Shown: piece after piece, positions 22,561 through 34,452 of the stretch
Position numbering within the stretch: position 1 is the stretch's first letter
Layout of the letters: each line of letters starts with the position of its first letter
Origin: Eustoma russellianum
Lineage: Eukaryota; Streptophyta; Magnoliopsida; Gentianales; Gentianaceae
Length of the DNA: 64,000 bases
Assembly (NCBI GenBank): GCA_036186865.1
Contig: AP025056.1
Span: 34,305,095-34,369,094 of the forward strand
Reading direction: 5' to 3'
Notes under the pieces: model-generated
Seen by the model: only the letters and a program-made list of their open reading frames with translations
The model's database searches: none
What the model was told of the DNA's origin: nothing
Position numbers and translations under genes: made by a program

Positions 22561-23660
22561 CGAATACTGCATCCTGTCGGAACAGAATGCTTACTTAATG
22601 CTGATATTGAAGTTGAAGCAGTTCGTTATTTTTCAGAGTTGTTTGCCACAGAGCCAGTGACGGGTTGTGATCGCATTCTGCAACACATCCTGACATTATT
22701 GACGGAGGAGGATAATGCAATGCTCCAAGCAATTCCAACAGCAGAAGAGGTGAAGCAGGCAGTGTGAGACCTTAGCCCAACTAGTGCAGCTGGTCCAGAT
22801 GGTTACCCGGGCTCATTTTATAGAAGATTTTGGTGCCTCATTCACTCTGATGTTCTAAAGGCGAAACAAGAGTTTTATTTGAGTGTCCAAGTGCCACGTC
22901 AGGTGGCAGCAGCAACAATTGTGCTAATACCAAAGTTCTCAATCCACAGTCATTTGCAGATTTCAGGCCTATCTGTCTCACAAATTTTATCTCAAAGGTA
23001 ATAACTCGATTACTCTCTACTCGTATGGGATGCCTATTATCGAAGATCATTTCGCCGGAGCAAGGGGGTTTATGCAAGGGCAAGGCATTACAGAGCAAAT
23101 ACTGCTTGCTCAAGAAATGGTCCATGTGTTGGACAAGCGACCACGGGGAGGCCATTTGATGCTTAAACTGGAAATGGCTAAAGCTTTTGATAGGGTAAGT
23201 TGGCATTATCTTGACATGCTAATGCATCGCATGGGGTTAAAATTCGCGCTTAGTTTGAATTATGATGAACAACTTGAGAACTACTCGGTGTTCCATTCTT
23301 ATTAATGGAAACCAAACAAGTCCTTTTCCGGTGGGACGCGGTGTTAAACAAGGAGATCAACTATCCCCATTAGTGTTTATCATATCATCAAAAGGTTTCT
23401 CCGGGGTTTAAAAGCATTGATGTCTGCAGGAGATATAAAAGGGTTTACTGCGGGACGAGTACCATGCGTCTCACATTTAGGGTTTGCCGATGATCTCTTG
23501 GTTTTTCTAAAAGGAATTAGCACAAATCTGACCAAATTACATTCCTTTTTAACATTATATCAGCATGTTTCAAGACAATTGGTGAATTACCCGAAAAGCC
23601 AGATTGTGGTTGGTAGTGGCGTTTCTGGTCCTGCCGCTTGATCGATTTTAGGAATGCGAC
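22561..23660 (+). pseudogene. LINE ORF2 part 2: reverse transcriptase
   Basis: Conserved L1 RT blocks appear in order in changing frames: AAGPDGYPGSFYRRFW (22790), FADFRPICLTNFISK (22955), ARGFMQGQGITEQILLAQEM (23058), LKLEMAKAFDRVSWHYLDML (23160, with the first catalytic Asp), KQGDQLSPL (23348), and GFADDLLVFL with the catalytic Asp pair (23480). The blocks are spread over several open segments, so no continuous enzyme is encoded. Confidence 0.85.
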
Positions 23661-24560
23661 TAGTGTCTTTGCCCATCAAGTATCTTGGATCTTTCTTGTA
23701 TAAAGGCATCAACCGCGCAAGATATTGTACCTCACTTATAAGTCATTTTGAGGCGAAATTGAATTCTTGGTCCAACAAACTTTTATCAATGGCTGGAAGA
23801 TTGGTGTTATTGAAACACGTCTTAAGCTCCATGCCCATACATATCATAGCGAGTTCGCGATTACCGAAGGGAGTGGTGGATGTTCTTAACAGCAAAATGA
23901 TGGCTTTTCTCTGGAAAGATCGTCATCAATGGCGCTCATGGTCCTCTATATGTCGTCCGTCAATTGAAAGAGGCTTGGGAATTCGTAATATTTTGGATGT
24001 TCAGAAGCTTATGATTGTCAATTATGGTGGAAGTAACATCATTCTAACACCTTATGGGATGATTATAGCAAGCGCAAATATGGTAATCGTTCTTCCCTTT
24101 ATTCTCACATATATGATTCTCCAACTTGGAAGCGAGTGTGTAACATTGATGCATTTATGGCGGACCATACCACATGGATGGGTACTTCCTTTCAATGGTT
24201 GCCGAACTCCAACGGACAGTTCTCCATTAAATCGGCTTACACAACTATAGCAACATCCGACTTTAATGCTCAAAGTGTGTTTCGCTTTGTCTGGTGGAAG
24301 AACTTACATCCAAGTGCGAGGCTTTTCCTATGGCGGCTGTGGTCCAACTCTTTGCCCATGGTGAATAATTTACGGGCTTGGCTTACGATTTTCCCTTCAA
24401 AGTGTGCCTTTCGTAGACTATCCTCAGATGATCAGGACCATGTCTTTTTGCATTGCTCAAAGATAAAGCCAATATGGATCAAAATAGCTCATGCATTTTC
24501 AGGACCATTGCCCACTAGTAATACAATTAAAGCACATTTGTACCGTTGGTAGCGCACCTC
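23661..24560 (+). pseudogene. LINE ORF2 part 3: RT thumb and zf-RVT region
   Basis: KYLGSFLYKGINRARYCTSL and LNSWSNKLLSMAGRLVLLK are the usual sequence after the RT palm of plant L1 elements. WWKNLHPSARLFLWRLWSNS and DHVFLHCSKIKPIW form the Cys/His-containing zf-RVT region (24285-24480). A frame change near 24130 divides it. Confidence 0.8.
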
Positions 24561-25309
24561 ATCCCAGTCGGCTATGATGGGCCAGTTGCGTGCGATCGTT
24601 CCCTCCGTTGTGGCATGGGTTATTTGGAAGGAATATGCGACGGTGAAATTTGGCTTAGAATCCTTTGCTTATCTGCGTCTGTTTGAAAAAGCCAGAATGT
24701 CAATTTATACGTGTTGTGAGGTGGCAAATGGTAAAAAGTTTGCTTCTAATATCCCTCACTTAGTCTCACTACACTTCTCTCCGCCTTTGCGATCCAGATG
24801 GCTACGCATTGTACATTGGGTGCTGCCACCCACAGGTAAGATGAAATTAAATGTGGACGCAACAGTAGGAAGATCTTCAGCAGCTGATGGAGCAATACTA
24901 CGATCGGATCAGGGCCACTTGATTTTGGCCATTTCATTTGCGTTGCCTATGGTCACTCCTCTGCAGGATGGAATTGATGACATTGATGTTAGCTATGGCT
25001 TATTATGCGAGGAATCATCACCATATTATAGTTGAGAGGGATTGCCAACTTCTTCTTCCTATGCTGGCCAACACTCGTTCTATCACAAGAGCGCTGGCCG
25101 ATGATGTTCGCAGAACAACATTATTTCTATCTCTCAACCAATCCACTGTACAGTATTGTCCCGGAGAGCCAAATATTGCAGCTCATCGATTAGCACGATA
25201 TGGTTATAGGGCAATTGGAATAACGTGCTATGATACACTTCATGAACTTCCATGTGAGGTTCTTGGGGCCATATGGGTAGATCTTCAGCTGCCTGCGTTG
25301 CGTATTTGA
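24561..25309 (+). pseudogene. LINE ORF2 part 4: RNase H
   Basis: Plant L1 elements of one group carry a C-terminal RNase H. Here it starts GKMKLNVDATVGRSSAADG (24835, with the first acidic residue of the fold), then LAMAYYARNHHHIIVERDCQ (the Glu/Asp block, 24998 on, in another frame), and ends YCPGEPNIAAHRLARYGYRA. A frameshift near 24960 separates the two halves. The stop is at 25307-25309. Confidence 0.8.
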
Positions 25310-26070
25310 TCATGTCTCACATTGTGTTGGCATTGCTTTCTTTCTGTTTCCTGTGGTCATTATTGACACAAGCAATGCTGGTGTGTTATTTTATACCTCT
25401 TGGTCTATTCTTCTATTCATCTGTTTGGCATTCTAGGTTATTCTCACACATTGCTTCTTTCATGGCTACCAATACATCCTATGCTGTGTTATGTCGTTGG
25501 CTATGCTTGCCGTATTGGGCTAAGGGGCACACAATGACGACGTAGCATTCCCTACCTGCCGCACACATCTGGAAAGGGCATCCGTTCTTGTGGTCACCTT
25601 GGTTCTTGTGGAATCAAGGTGACATGGATACGTGTTTCCTCTATTCTTTTGCTCGGAGTCACAATCCATTAAAGATGATGATTCTCTTATTTCTGTTTTG
25701 TTTTGAGGCACAATATATTGGACTACTTCCACTTTGGACGGACGGCTATATCATTTCGGATCCTCCTCGTTGCCAGCCAAGCTCTATGGTCTTTCGAGCT
25801 ACATGGATGATTATTCATCATTTTCATTTTCATGTATTTGGTCACTATTCCAATCGTATAAATATGTACGCTTTTTCCTTCGCTAAGGTTTTATCCACAA
25901 GGGTGGTTTTACTTGGCAAGGTTCTAATGCGGCATATCATATACGATTGGCAGCTGACACTCATCAGCTCTTTATTCCATTTATTCTCTTACAATGACTT
26001 TTGTAATATGGTTTTCCTCCGCCATACGTGAGGCATATCTTTAATAAATAGATCTTTAATAAAAAACAAA
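25310..26070 (+). other. 3' UTR and tail of the full-length LINE
   Basis: The hydrophobic open frames here (25273-25545, 25588-26031) are not conserved in any way I can see. The end reads GTAATATGGTTTTCCTCCGC, an imperfect CCATACGTGAGG stem, two AATAAA signals (26041, 26056) and an A-rich run. The same end recurs in the short insertion at 6580-6735. Confidence 0.7.
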
Positions 26071-27399
26071 AAGTGTTCGACATATGTTGATGTAAATTTA
26101 GAATAGCTAAATGGATCCAAAAACCGAGCCTACATGCATGAGCAAATGAACCAAAGATTTTGAAACAAAGTGTTTTATTGCATCATGTTTTAAACGTTTT
26201 CACGCATAAAGAACCGTACTATGAGGCGATTGATTCCGACAACTTATGTTATGTTATATGTTGATATGTTACTTTTGCACCGTCCTGACATCGGGATCGG
26301 AGTGGTAGGTGTCAAAAGCATATGTTTTCGTTATGGCCTCGTGTAACACCTTGTCCGGGACACAAGATCTCTGTCATAACGTGTCACCGTTAGATCCATG
26401 TATATATGATGTAAAACCGTGTTCAAAATAGTGGGGTTTATATTTGTACATGTGACTATATGGAGAATAATTCGGTATGTCGTGCATCATCGTTCTTACG
26501 CTTGAAAAGTGCTATAGCAATCATATGAAAATGTCATGCTACGAAGGTTACGAAAATTTCATGGATATGTCATGTTACGAACTTTATGAAAATGTTATGT
26601 TTTAAAATGTTTTATGAAATAAGAATCATGTTATGAATTTTAAAGACCATACGACATGAACCCACAAGCCACTTCTTATGACACATCCACGAGCCTTTAG
26701 TATGATCAAGTTGGTCAAAGAGAAATTATGCATGAAACTACATTTGATATGAACATGAGGAATTTGTGACTTTAGCATATGGTATGGATTGAAAAAATAA
26801 GGATGAATAATTTTTAGGTTGGATTCATGCGGATATAGATAGAAGAAAGTTGTGGACTTTACTTTACGCATTTTATATGAATGTGTTATGTTCACAATTA
26901 CATGTATGACGTGCTACTTTGTTTGTGAACGGAGACATGTTACGCTTATTATTTACGCATGATTTTTTTATCACCCCGTCTCCCATGTATGATCCACATG
27001 GCGAAACCAGGCGGAGTACTTGCTGTGTGATTCATTATTGCTCATGCTTTATTTTTATCATCATGCAGAGGATCGAGAGCGTGACTTGGATTTCATAGAG
27101 GATGAGCCGAGAGTAGGCTACCGCTGAGGATGTTAGTAGGCCCAGTTGATATCTTTGTATCGGCCATGTACTTATTACCCTTTTGTACTGATGACACTTT
27201 ATGATGTACGGATTTAGTTATGATGCATTTATGAATGTTGATTGTACTTGTTTATATTTATGATACTTCCGCTATATCGATATATGTTTTATGTCGACAT
27301 ATATATGAATGGTAGCGATGCATTTTATTTTCCGTAGCAAAGTACAGCAGGTGAGCCGTTCAGAGACCAAGTTTAAGGGCCTCGGGAAGGGGCGCTACA
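26071..27399 (+). repeat. LTR of chromovirus A, second part
   Basis: Continues the LTR after the LINE and ends GGGGCGCTACA, identical to the sense-strand end of the B LTR at 47121. Around 26349-26366 it contains a CTTGTC...GACACAAG hairpin with one bulged base, the counterpart of two hairpins in LTR B (48147-48163 and 48211-48227). Confidence 0.8.
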
Positions 27400-27401
27400 G
27401 G

Positions 27402-27413
27402 TGGTATCAGAGC
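27402..27413 (+). other. Primer-binding site of chromovirus A
   Basis: TGGTATCAGAGC, a full match to the initiator Met tRNA primer site, two bases after the LTR end. Confidence 0.9.
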
Positions 27414-27688
27414 TTAGGCTCTATATCCACAACGGAAAATATAAAGTAAATGACGACATGATACTTAAGTTATGATCTTAGAAATTAAGTGACGATCTTA
27501 GATTGAGAATGACAGCCTTAGATTAGGTCCACTAGAACGGCTTAGTGATAATGGCCCAAGGAAACCTTACCTTTACTTAGCTAATGGATAGTTATCTTGG
27601 AAATCGTAGCAGCCAAACTGTTTCCCCATAGGATATGGATAAATAACTCAAATTAACTTGAACAAAATTATGTATATATATGCACTGA
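27414..27688 (+). other. Leader of chromovirus A
   Basis: Untranslated leader with ATGATCTTAGAAATTAAG and CGATCTTAGATTGAGAATG repeats like those of E1 (1075-1250). It breaks off at the LTR of the gag-only element. The gag start expected next is not present on either side of that insertion. Confidence 0.65.
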
Positions 27689-29148
27689 TGAGGGAACAAG
27701 AAGGGACCTTCCTTTAACTCCTTACACAGCTAGAAAAAGAATGGGTGCAGCACAATTTTGCTAAGAAGACCTTGCAACAAACCAGTTCTGTTTTGCTCTT
27801 GTGATGAACAATGGCTAACAAATGGCTTCAACTCATCTAGGAAAGCCTCAACCCTCTCAAATGATATTTACCCCAAGTATATAAGCCTAAAAACAAGGTT
27901 CAAGCCTTGAATAGATCCAAAAGCCCTTGAATCAAGCGTTGAAGAAGAAGAACAAAAACTGCTCTAAGCAACTCTCGGCTGAATGTTTATAAACTAAAAA
28001 TGAAGTCTCCCTCTTACACGCTTGTTTCCTAATCTGTTTATGGTCAATCTAAACAGCTAAAATATAGTTTGTTACATGTGTGGTCAAATGAAAAGAAAGG
28101 AAGGAAGACCAGCTAAGTGAAACTAGAAAAGTCAAGGAAAACTGAAATCTAATTTTAGTTTGCGTCATATTTGGTATAACTTGTTTCAGCTTCTTCTATC
28201 TGATTGGTTGGCTAAATGAGAAGCTTAGGAAGATTCTTAGACAAGCTTTGAGAGTTGTTTGATGAACTTGAAGCTGATTGGATCAAATTGCAGCTGAAAA
28301 TTCGTCCAGCAAGTTTCGGATGCGTATTGCTGTTTTGCATTTAAAACAGGTGATGTAACTGTATGCTTGAATTTGATGACGTAGCACCTTACCCAACCTG
28401 CTGAGTGAGCTCCTTAACCAAGAAGGTGATGCACCTGGTTGGTTCCACGGTTGTCCACGCAAGCTGGTGACAAGCAATCAGGTGACAAAACAGTTTGTTC
28501 ACAATCTGTCCAGTTTTGACATCTAAAGTGTTTTGCATTTTAAGAACACCTTCCACTACGAATTAGACTCTGCAATACGAATGAAAGTTGTAGAGATTTT
28601 CTTTTAGATGAGTTTAGACACCGAAATCATCTGGTTTGGAGCTTGGAAGAGAGAGTTATGGACGTTTGAAGTTGACATGCTTGCAGAAGGCTACCTTTAA
28701 AGCTGCTGACTAAGCAGCCTGCTTGATTGCAACGTTTCTGTAGCTTGATACAGGCCTTTTTTGGGAAAGTTCTGGGAAATAAAAGTGTAGCTTTTCCTCT
28801 TAGCTTTCATCTCCAAGCAGAATTAGATCAATTGGACTTGTGGTTGGAGAGATATGGCCAAACTCCCAACAGGGTGTCAAGCTTCCTACTTGACTATTTG
28901 GAATCAGCTTTGTGTTTGAACTTGTCTTGCTTCCTTGAGCCTAAATGAGCTCAAAAACACACAAAAAAACATAGAAAAAATGTACAACATATCCTAGGGT
29001 TTGTTAGACTATAAGAGACGTTAACTTGCAGTTATGAATTCTCAAACGACCCATAAACGTTCATACAAGTGCTACATGTCCTAGAGAACAAACAAGTGCA
29101 ATGTTTGACATGATTGACATGTTGTTGATGTCTCGAAGGCATGCATCA
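27689..29148 (-). repeat. 3' LTR of the gag-only element
   Basis: Starts TGAGGGAACAAG and ends ATGCATCA on the plus strand. It aligns with 32978-34452 at clearly more than 90% by eye, with a few small indels, for example near 28975. Its short open frames (28283-28477, 28727-28948) recur in the other copy and are LTR text. Confidence 0.8.
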
Positions 29149-29163
29149 TTCCCTTTCCCTTCG
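29149..29163 (-). other. Polypurine tract of the gag-only element
   Basis: The minus strand reads CGAAGGGAAAGGGAA directly before the LTR start TGATGCATGCC, as needed to prime plus-strand synthesis. Confidence 0.8.
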
Positions 29164-29297
29164 AAAATGATTCATTGTTGAATCTAAACATTAATAGGTG
29201 ATAGGATACAAGGATGTACACGTATGTTCAACTCCACCTGAATTAAATATGAACATTATAAAATAGTAGGGTGAAGATGATATACCTTGGCGCATCC

Positions 29298-30162
29298 TTA
29301 TCTTTCCCAAGAAAAGTATAAGGTGTGTACAAGTTTTCTAAAGTGTTTAGGATGTACCAAAAGTAAGATAGCAAAAAGTTTGCACCAGGAACATCCTAAT
29401 AAGTAAAGCAACATCCAAATGATATATTGCAACATGTTTATATCAAAACAGTTCAAACATATATGTGCAATATTTAGACCAGATGTAATGAACGCTATGG
29501 GAACACGATTATATTCAACTAGATTAAGGCTAGGTGATGTTTCAGCAATGCCTTCGTCTAAGGTGAATAGGTCAAGCAATTCATCAACTAGATCATTTAA
29601 CGATTTACATTTGTATGCAGCTGAATTTGTTTCAATGAAATCATGAACAAGTTCTATATCAACTAGGCTATCTAGTTCAACTAACAATTCTTCATATGAA
29701 TCTAATTTAACATTGTTATTCTCAGGCACATTTACATCAATGTCATCAACAATTTGTTCAGGATGTAGCTAACTTTCTAACCCACGTGCAAGCATCTCAG
29801 CAGTATGCAAATCATGCACAAGGATTTCATTTATATGCATGTCAAAATTTAAAACATTTTCTAACAAAGTGTTATCAAGTTCAATAACAGATATAGGCAT
29901 ATTGTTTAACACTTTGTAAATTACCAATTTCAGTCTCAAGTGAAGTATCTTCTTCCAATTCAAATACCTTATATGGTTGAACATACATATCATGTAAAGG
30001 AGTTTCAATTTGATGCATGTCAAGGGCCAATTCAAGTTCACACAAACCATTACTTTCAAACACGTTGGGTTGCATAGCTTTTGTTGTTTCAGAATCCTTT
30101 TTCTTTGTATGCAACATATCATTAAGTCTAAGCATTTCCTTTTCGAAGGTATTCATGTTCAC
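29298..30162 (-). pseudogene. Acidic coding-like region of unknown function downstream of gag
   Basis: I do not recognise this. On the minus strand it reads in two main frames with a shift near 29900 and a stop near 29770. It is rich in Leu, Asp, Glu and Asn, with pieces such as LELALDMHQIETPLHDMYVQ, VIELDNTLLENVLNFDMHIN and SYEELLVELDSLVDIELVHD. No Cys/His cluster, DSG, DD or other enzyme motif is visible. It takes the place where protease and pol would begin. Leu/acid heptad-like spacing suggests helices. It could be a diverged gag tail, a captured sequence, or an element-specific protein. Confidence 0.45.
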
Positions 30163-30600
30163 AATTGCTTAACTTATCTGAATCAGTTTGATTGTATGGT
30201 TTGTCACTTTGCAAATCACATGAGTTCTGCTCATGCCCATAGTTTTGATTAAAACGCCAAATGATCAGGTTCGATTGAATAGGTTCTGCCTTTTCAAACA
30301 TGTCATGAAGGGAAGAAAACGTCTCCCTTAACAAGCAATCAGCAATCTCTTTATCTAATCCGGCAAAGAACCTAATCATGCTTAGTTCCTCATGTTCACT
30401 AACGTTAGCATAATACAAATCATTGAGCATTTCATTATAATATGTTGTAACATCTTTAGTGCATTAAGGACTGGTTTTATACCTTGGAGTTTTACACTTC
30501 CAATATCTCACCCAAAGACCATTTGTATGTCCAAAAGAGTTCATACGTTGGTTGAGTCCATCATAGTCATTTTTATGACATTCAACTCCCCCAAATGGTT
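30128..30600 (-). pseudogene. Ty3/gypsy-type gag remnant
   Basis: The open part reads TYYNEMLNDLYYANVSEHEE followed by LSMIRFFAGLDKEIADCL and SLHDMFEKAEPIQSNL. This is the conserved second half of gypsy retrotransposon gag (ARF.GL...I...L...l.d...kA..iE). Further upstream (30470-30600) broken frames carry text like GHTNGLWVRYWKCKTPRYK. A stop codon lies just before the open part, near 30467. No zinc knuckle could be found after it. Confidence 0.7.
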
Positions 30601-31838
30601 CTAAGCATCATGTTTATTCAAAACAATCAACCAAAGAAGTAAAAATTGTGAGGCAACCAAGTTAGATCACAAGCAAGTAAAATCAAACTATAACTTCAAC
30701 AGAATGTAAATTTCTCTCTAAGTTGACAATTGAATAAACAACAATCTTAGACTATCTAAGATTCAAAGAAAGATAGAAGTCAAGTGACGTTTATAGGCTG
30801 AATCAAGAAGCTAAGAGCTTGTTCAATACAATCCTTTAACTTTCAACTTTTATGCACATTCAATTGTAAATAAAGTGAAAAGACAGTACATACACACACG
30901 TGTTCAGCAAGTGTTTGTTCCAGGAACCTTTCAACAATAGTTAACACTTCTGGGTGTAGGTATCTTTTGTTTGCACAATTTTGGTGTATCCACTTTTGTG
31001 AATTCAGATTTTTGTACAAGGCTATATCTCACTTTCTTGTGTAATCACTCATACGTCTTGTCTCTTTCTTTTTGGTATTAGATAGGCTTTTCTCTCAATT
31101 TCTTTCACAAACAAGCCCTTATTGTTTTTCTTTGGCTTGGCTTTGTTTGTTTTGTGAGTCTACTGCTCACAGCCTTTATGAGGCATTGCTCACGGCCTTT
31201 TTGGTTTACTTGCACAAGGTTTTGGTGTGTCATTTGTGAAACGTTCATTCAACAACACAGAAAAACACTGATGATATGTCAGCTGTTTCACAATTTTAAC
31301 AATCAAATATGAATGAAAGTTCAATGCAAGTTTGAAAAAGTGTAAGGAAAACAAGATGATAAACGGGGTTGGTAATATAATAGTTTGGGGCTGAAAGTTT
31401 AGACAACTTGATCCTAAGTAAGAACTTAAGTCCAATAATGTCTTTAATCAATTGAAACAAAGTAAATATAAACGCAAAGCCAGCAGTAAAACTTGATGTT
31501 AATTCTTGTTTTCTTTCAAGTTTACTTCACTTTTTCACTTCTTTAAAGTCAATAAACATTTGATTAAAAGTTCAGCCAACCTTGGAGCATTTATCTTTGT
31601 TTAATGAATTAAAGTGAGTTTGAGACTGCTCAATTAATTTGCCAAATGGACAACACCTTGTTCTTACCCTTTTAAGTGAAGTTGGTGATAAATTTGACTA
31701 TACACACGGATTTGTTCTTCTTCAGCTAAAATAGTTTCTTTCCTTGTTGTTTCAGGTGAGTTTGACAATAATAATCACAACTTAATTCTGTTTTAACAAG
31801 AAAACAGCTTGGTTTTGTTGCATTTGAATCAAAACATT
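30601..31838 (-). other. Leader of the gag-only element, no gene
   Basis: AT-rich text with many TTCAA/TTGAA runs and no open frame of note. It is expected to be untranslated leader between the PBS and gag. Confidence 0.5.
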
Positions 31839-32312
31839 TGGGATGAGCAGATTAGGCACGACTTACTAGATTTGTATCTCTCTGAGGACATGGTCCAGGA
31901 TAGGAATTCATGGAGACATAAGATTAAGGTTAACGAGGTATAGGTCATATAGGGACACTTTACAGTATATTTAAGGACATAGATAGTAGTAGACACTATC
32001 TACGCTTTCCACTTGGTGGCGTATATTATACCGGTGTCTACATTGCATGTACATATATACGTGATGTGTATTCTAATATCGAAAGCTCTTTCTTTGTATT
32101 TCTTGAATTTTCTCACTAACACACTAGCACAGTATATCTCTATTATTATGTCATTTTTTGCAGGTACATATAGAGCCGAGGGTCTCACTAGAAGCAGACT
32201 CTCTATCCCTTGGGATAGAGGTATCGTCTGCCTACCACTTACCCTCCCCAGACCCTAACGATAGCTTTTGCTGTCGTTGGGATATGTTGGGCCCGAATGA
32301 TGATGATGACTA
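31839..32312 (+). mobile_element. RTE-type LINE 3' fragment with SINE-like tail
   Basis: The plus strand encodes the last residues of a plant RTE reverse transcriptase, WDEQIRHDLLDLYLSEDMVQ followed by DRNSWRHKIKVNEV and a TAG at 31941-31943. The 3' UTR ends in GAGCCGAGGGTCT (32173), CCTACCACTTACCCTCCCCAGACCC (split here: CTACCACTTACCC and TCCCCAGACCC) and GGGATATGTTGG followed by GAATGATGATGATGAC. This ending is shared in plants by RTE LINEs and the Au/TS SINE families, which borrow it for mobilisation. It is antisense to the element it sits in. Confidence 0.65.
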
Positions 32313-32960
32313 ATGTACGGCTTCTTTATGTTTGCAAAACGTACTTCTCAGTTCAAGAAAGTTCGATTCAAGAAAGCAAGTTGTATTAAGTTTCTACATG
32401 CCACGGTTTCACCTAAAACAGAATTACACCAATCCTTTATTGTTTGATTTTCAGTTTATATGCTTAAAGCAATGTAAACAAATCATATAAAAGATACTAC
32501 ACTAGTTTGATATGTTTTAAACAAAGGATAAGCAATAACAAGTTGCGTAACTAATTATTCCTCTGGTTTGATTAAAACAGTCTACTAACGTTAAGTTTCT
32601 TTTGTGAATTTTCAGTTTTAGAACCTTAAAACAACATGAACACAAGACATACATAAGACATACAAACGATATCTACACTAGATGATGTTGATTTTTGCAA
32701 AGGTCAGCTTAAAACATGTTAACTAGTTCACGGCTTGGCATAAACAGAAACGAAAATGTATATATTTTATTTGTTGTTTTCGGATTTAAATGATAAAAAA
32801 CGTTAAACAAACATTACATAACATATTCAACCATCTTAAGGATGTTTGAACAAAGCTAAGAACTGAAATGAAAAGAAAACGAAAGCTGAAAACAGAATGC
32901 AAAAGCGTAAAACAGAGTTGAACAAAAACAAAAGATACGTAGAGTTAAAGTCTAACCTTT
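32313..32960 (-). other. Leader of the gag-only element, PBS-proximal part
   Basis: No open frame with family motifs; AT-rich sequence with AAACAGA/TTTTGTT text. It ends at the PBS. Confidence 0.5.
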
Positions 32961-32972
32961 GTTCTGATACCA
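32961..32972 (-). other. Primer-binding site of the gag-only element
   Basis: The minus strand reads TGGTATCAGAAC, one base from the initiator Met site, five bases from the LTR end at 32978. Confidence 0.75.
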
Positions 32973-32977
32973 ATAAA

Positions 32978-34452
32978 TGAGGAAACAAGAAAGAACCTTC
33001 CTTTAACTCCTTACAGCTGGAAAAAGATTGGGTGAAGCACAACCTTGCTAAGAAGACCTTGCAACAAACTAGTTCTGTTTTGCTTGTGTGATGAACAATG
33101 CCTAACAAATAGTTTCAACTCATCTAGGAAAGTCTCAACACTCTCAAATGATATTCACCCCAAGTATATAAGCCTACAAACAAGGTTGTTCAAGTCTTGA
33201 AGGGATCCAAAAGCCCTTGAATCAAAGGTTGAAGAAGAAGAACAAAAACTGCTCTAAGCAGCCCTCGGCTGAATGTTTATAAACTAAAAATGAAGTCTCC
33301 CTCTTACACGTTTGTTTCCTAATCTGTTTATGGGCAATCTAAACAGATAAAATATAGTATGTTACATGTGTGTTCCAATGAAAAGAAAGGAAGGAAAACC
33401 AGCTAAGTGAAACTAGAAAAGTCAAAGAAAACTGTAATCTGTTTTTAGTTTGTGTCATATTTGTTATAACTTGTTTTGGCTTCTTCAATCTGATTGGTTG
33501 GCTAAATAAGAAGCTTAGGAAGCTTCTTATACAATCTTTGAGAGTTGTTTGATGAGCTTGAAGCTGATTGGATCAAATTGCAGCTGAAAATTCGTCCAAC
33601 AAATTTTGGATGCATGTTGCAGTTTTGCATTTAAAACAGGTGATGTAGCTATATGCTTGAGTTTGATGACGTAGCACCTTAACCAACCTGCTGAGTGAGC
33701 TCCTTAACCAAGTAGGTGATGCACCTGGTTGGTTCCAAGGTGGTCCACGCAAGCTGGTGACAAGCAACCAGGTGGCATAGCAGCTTATCCACAATCTATC
33801 CAGTTTTGACATCTAAACTGTTTTAGATTTTATGAACACCTTCCACTCCAAATTAGACTCTGCAATACGAATGAAAGTTGTAGATATTTTCTTTTAGATG
33901 AGTTTAGACACCGAAATCATCTGGTTTGGAGCTTGGAAGAGAGAGTTATGGACGTTTGAAGTTGACATGCTTGCAGAAGGCTACCTTTGAAGCTGCTGAC
34001 TAAGCAGCCTGCTTGATTACAATGTTTCTGTAGCTTGATACAGGCCTTTTCTGGGAAAGTTATGGGAAAGAAAAGTGTAGATTATCCTCTTAGCTTTCAT
34101 CTCCAAGTAGAATTAGATCAATTGGACTTGTGGTTGGAGAGATATGGCCAAACTCCCAACAGGGTGTCAAGCTGCCTACTTGACTGTTTGGAATCAGCTT
34201 TGTGTTTGAACTTTGTATCCGTTTGATTCTTGCTTCCTTGAGCCTAAATGAGTTCAAACACACACAAAACAACATACAGAACATATAAAACATTCCCTAG
34301 GGTTTGTTAGACTATAAGAGGCGTTAACTTGCAAATTATGAGCGGTCGGGTGACCTTTAAACGTTCATATAAGTGTGACATGTCTTAGAGAACTAACAAG
34401 TATAATGTTGGATATGCTTGACATGTTGTTGATGCCTCAAAGGCAAGCATCA
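32978..34452 (-). repeat. 5' LTR of the gag-only element
   Basis: Partner of 27689-29148, with ends TGAGGAAACAAG and AAGCATCA on the plus strand. Beyond 34452 the sequence changes at once into gag text of chromovirus A. Confidence 0.8.

Larger units (their letters stand above)
19997..26070 (+). mobile_element. L1-type LINE, apparently full length (6.07 kb), inactivated
   Basis: Bicistronic order: ORF1, then ORF2 with endonuclease, RT, zinc-finger region and RNase H, then a 3' UTR with TTTAATAAA and an A-rich end. AAGTGTTTGA (19987-19996) and AAGTGTTCGA (26071-26080) are a near-perfect 10-bp target duplication. It is inserted in the LTR of A in the sense direction. ORF2 has many stops and frameshifts, so it is an old copy. 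Confidence 0.9.
27689..34452 (-). mobile_element. Gag-only Ty3/gypsy-like element, non-autonomous
   Basis: Two direct copies of about 1.47 kb (27689-29148 and 32978-34452) flank a 3.8 kb interior. On the minus strand the order is LTR, PBS (32961-32972), long leader, gag remnant (30128-30600), an acidic coding-like region (29298-30162), PPT (29149-29163), LTR. There is no protease, RT or integrase. The flanking five bases do not match, and host element A lacks its early gag at this point, so insertion or later recombination deleted flanking DNA. Confidence 0.75.

Noticed and set aside
25273..26031. Hydrophobic open frames after LINE RNase H as membrane proteins
   Set aside because: Overlap the pol end or lie in the 3' UTR; composition is explained by T-rich sequence.
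27402..27413. tRNA gene 3' end (TGGTATCAGAGC)
   Set aside because: It is a retrotransposon primer-binding site directly after an LTR; no cloverleaf around it. The same holds for the other PBS matches.
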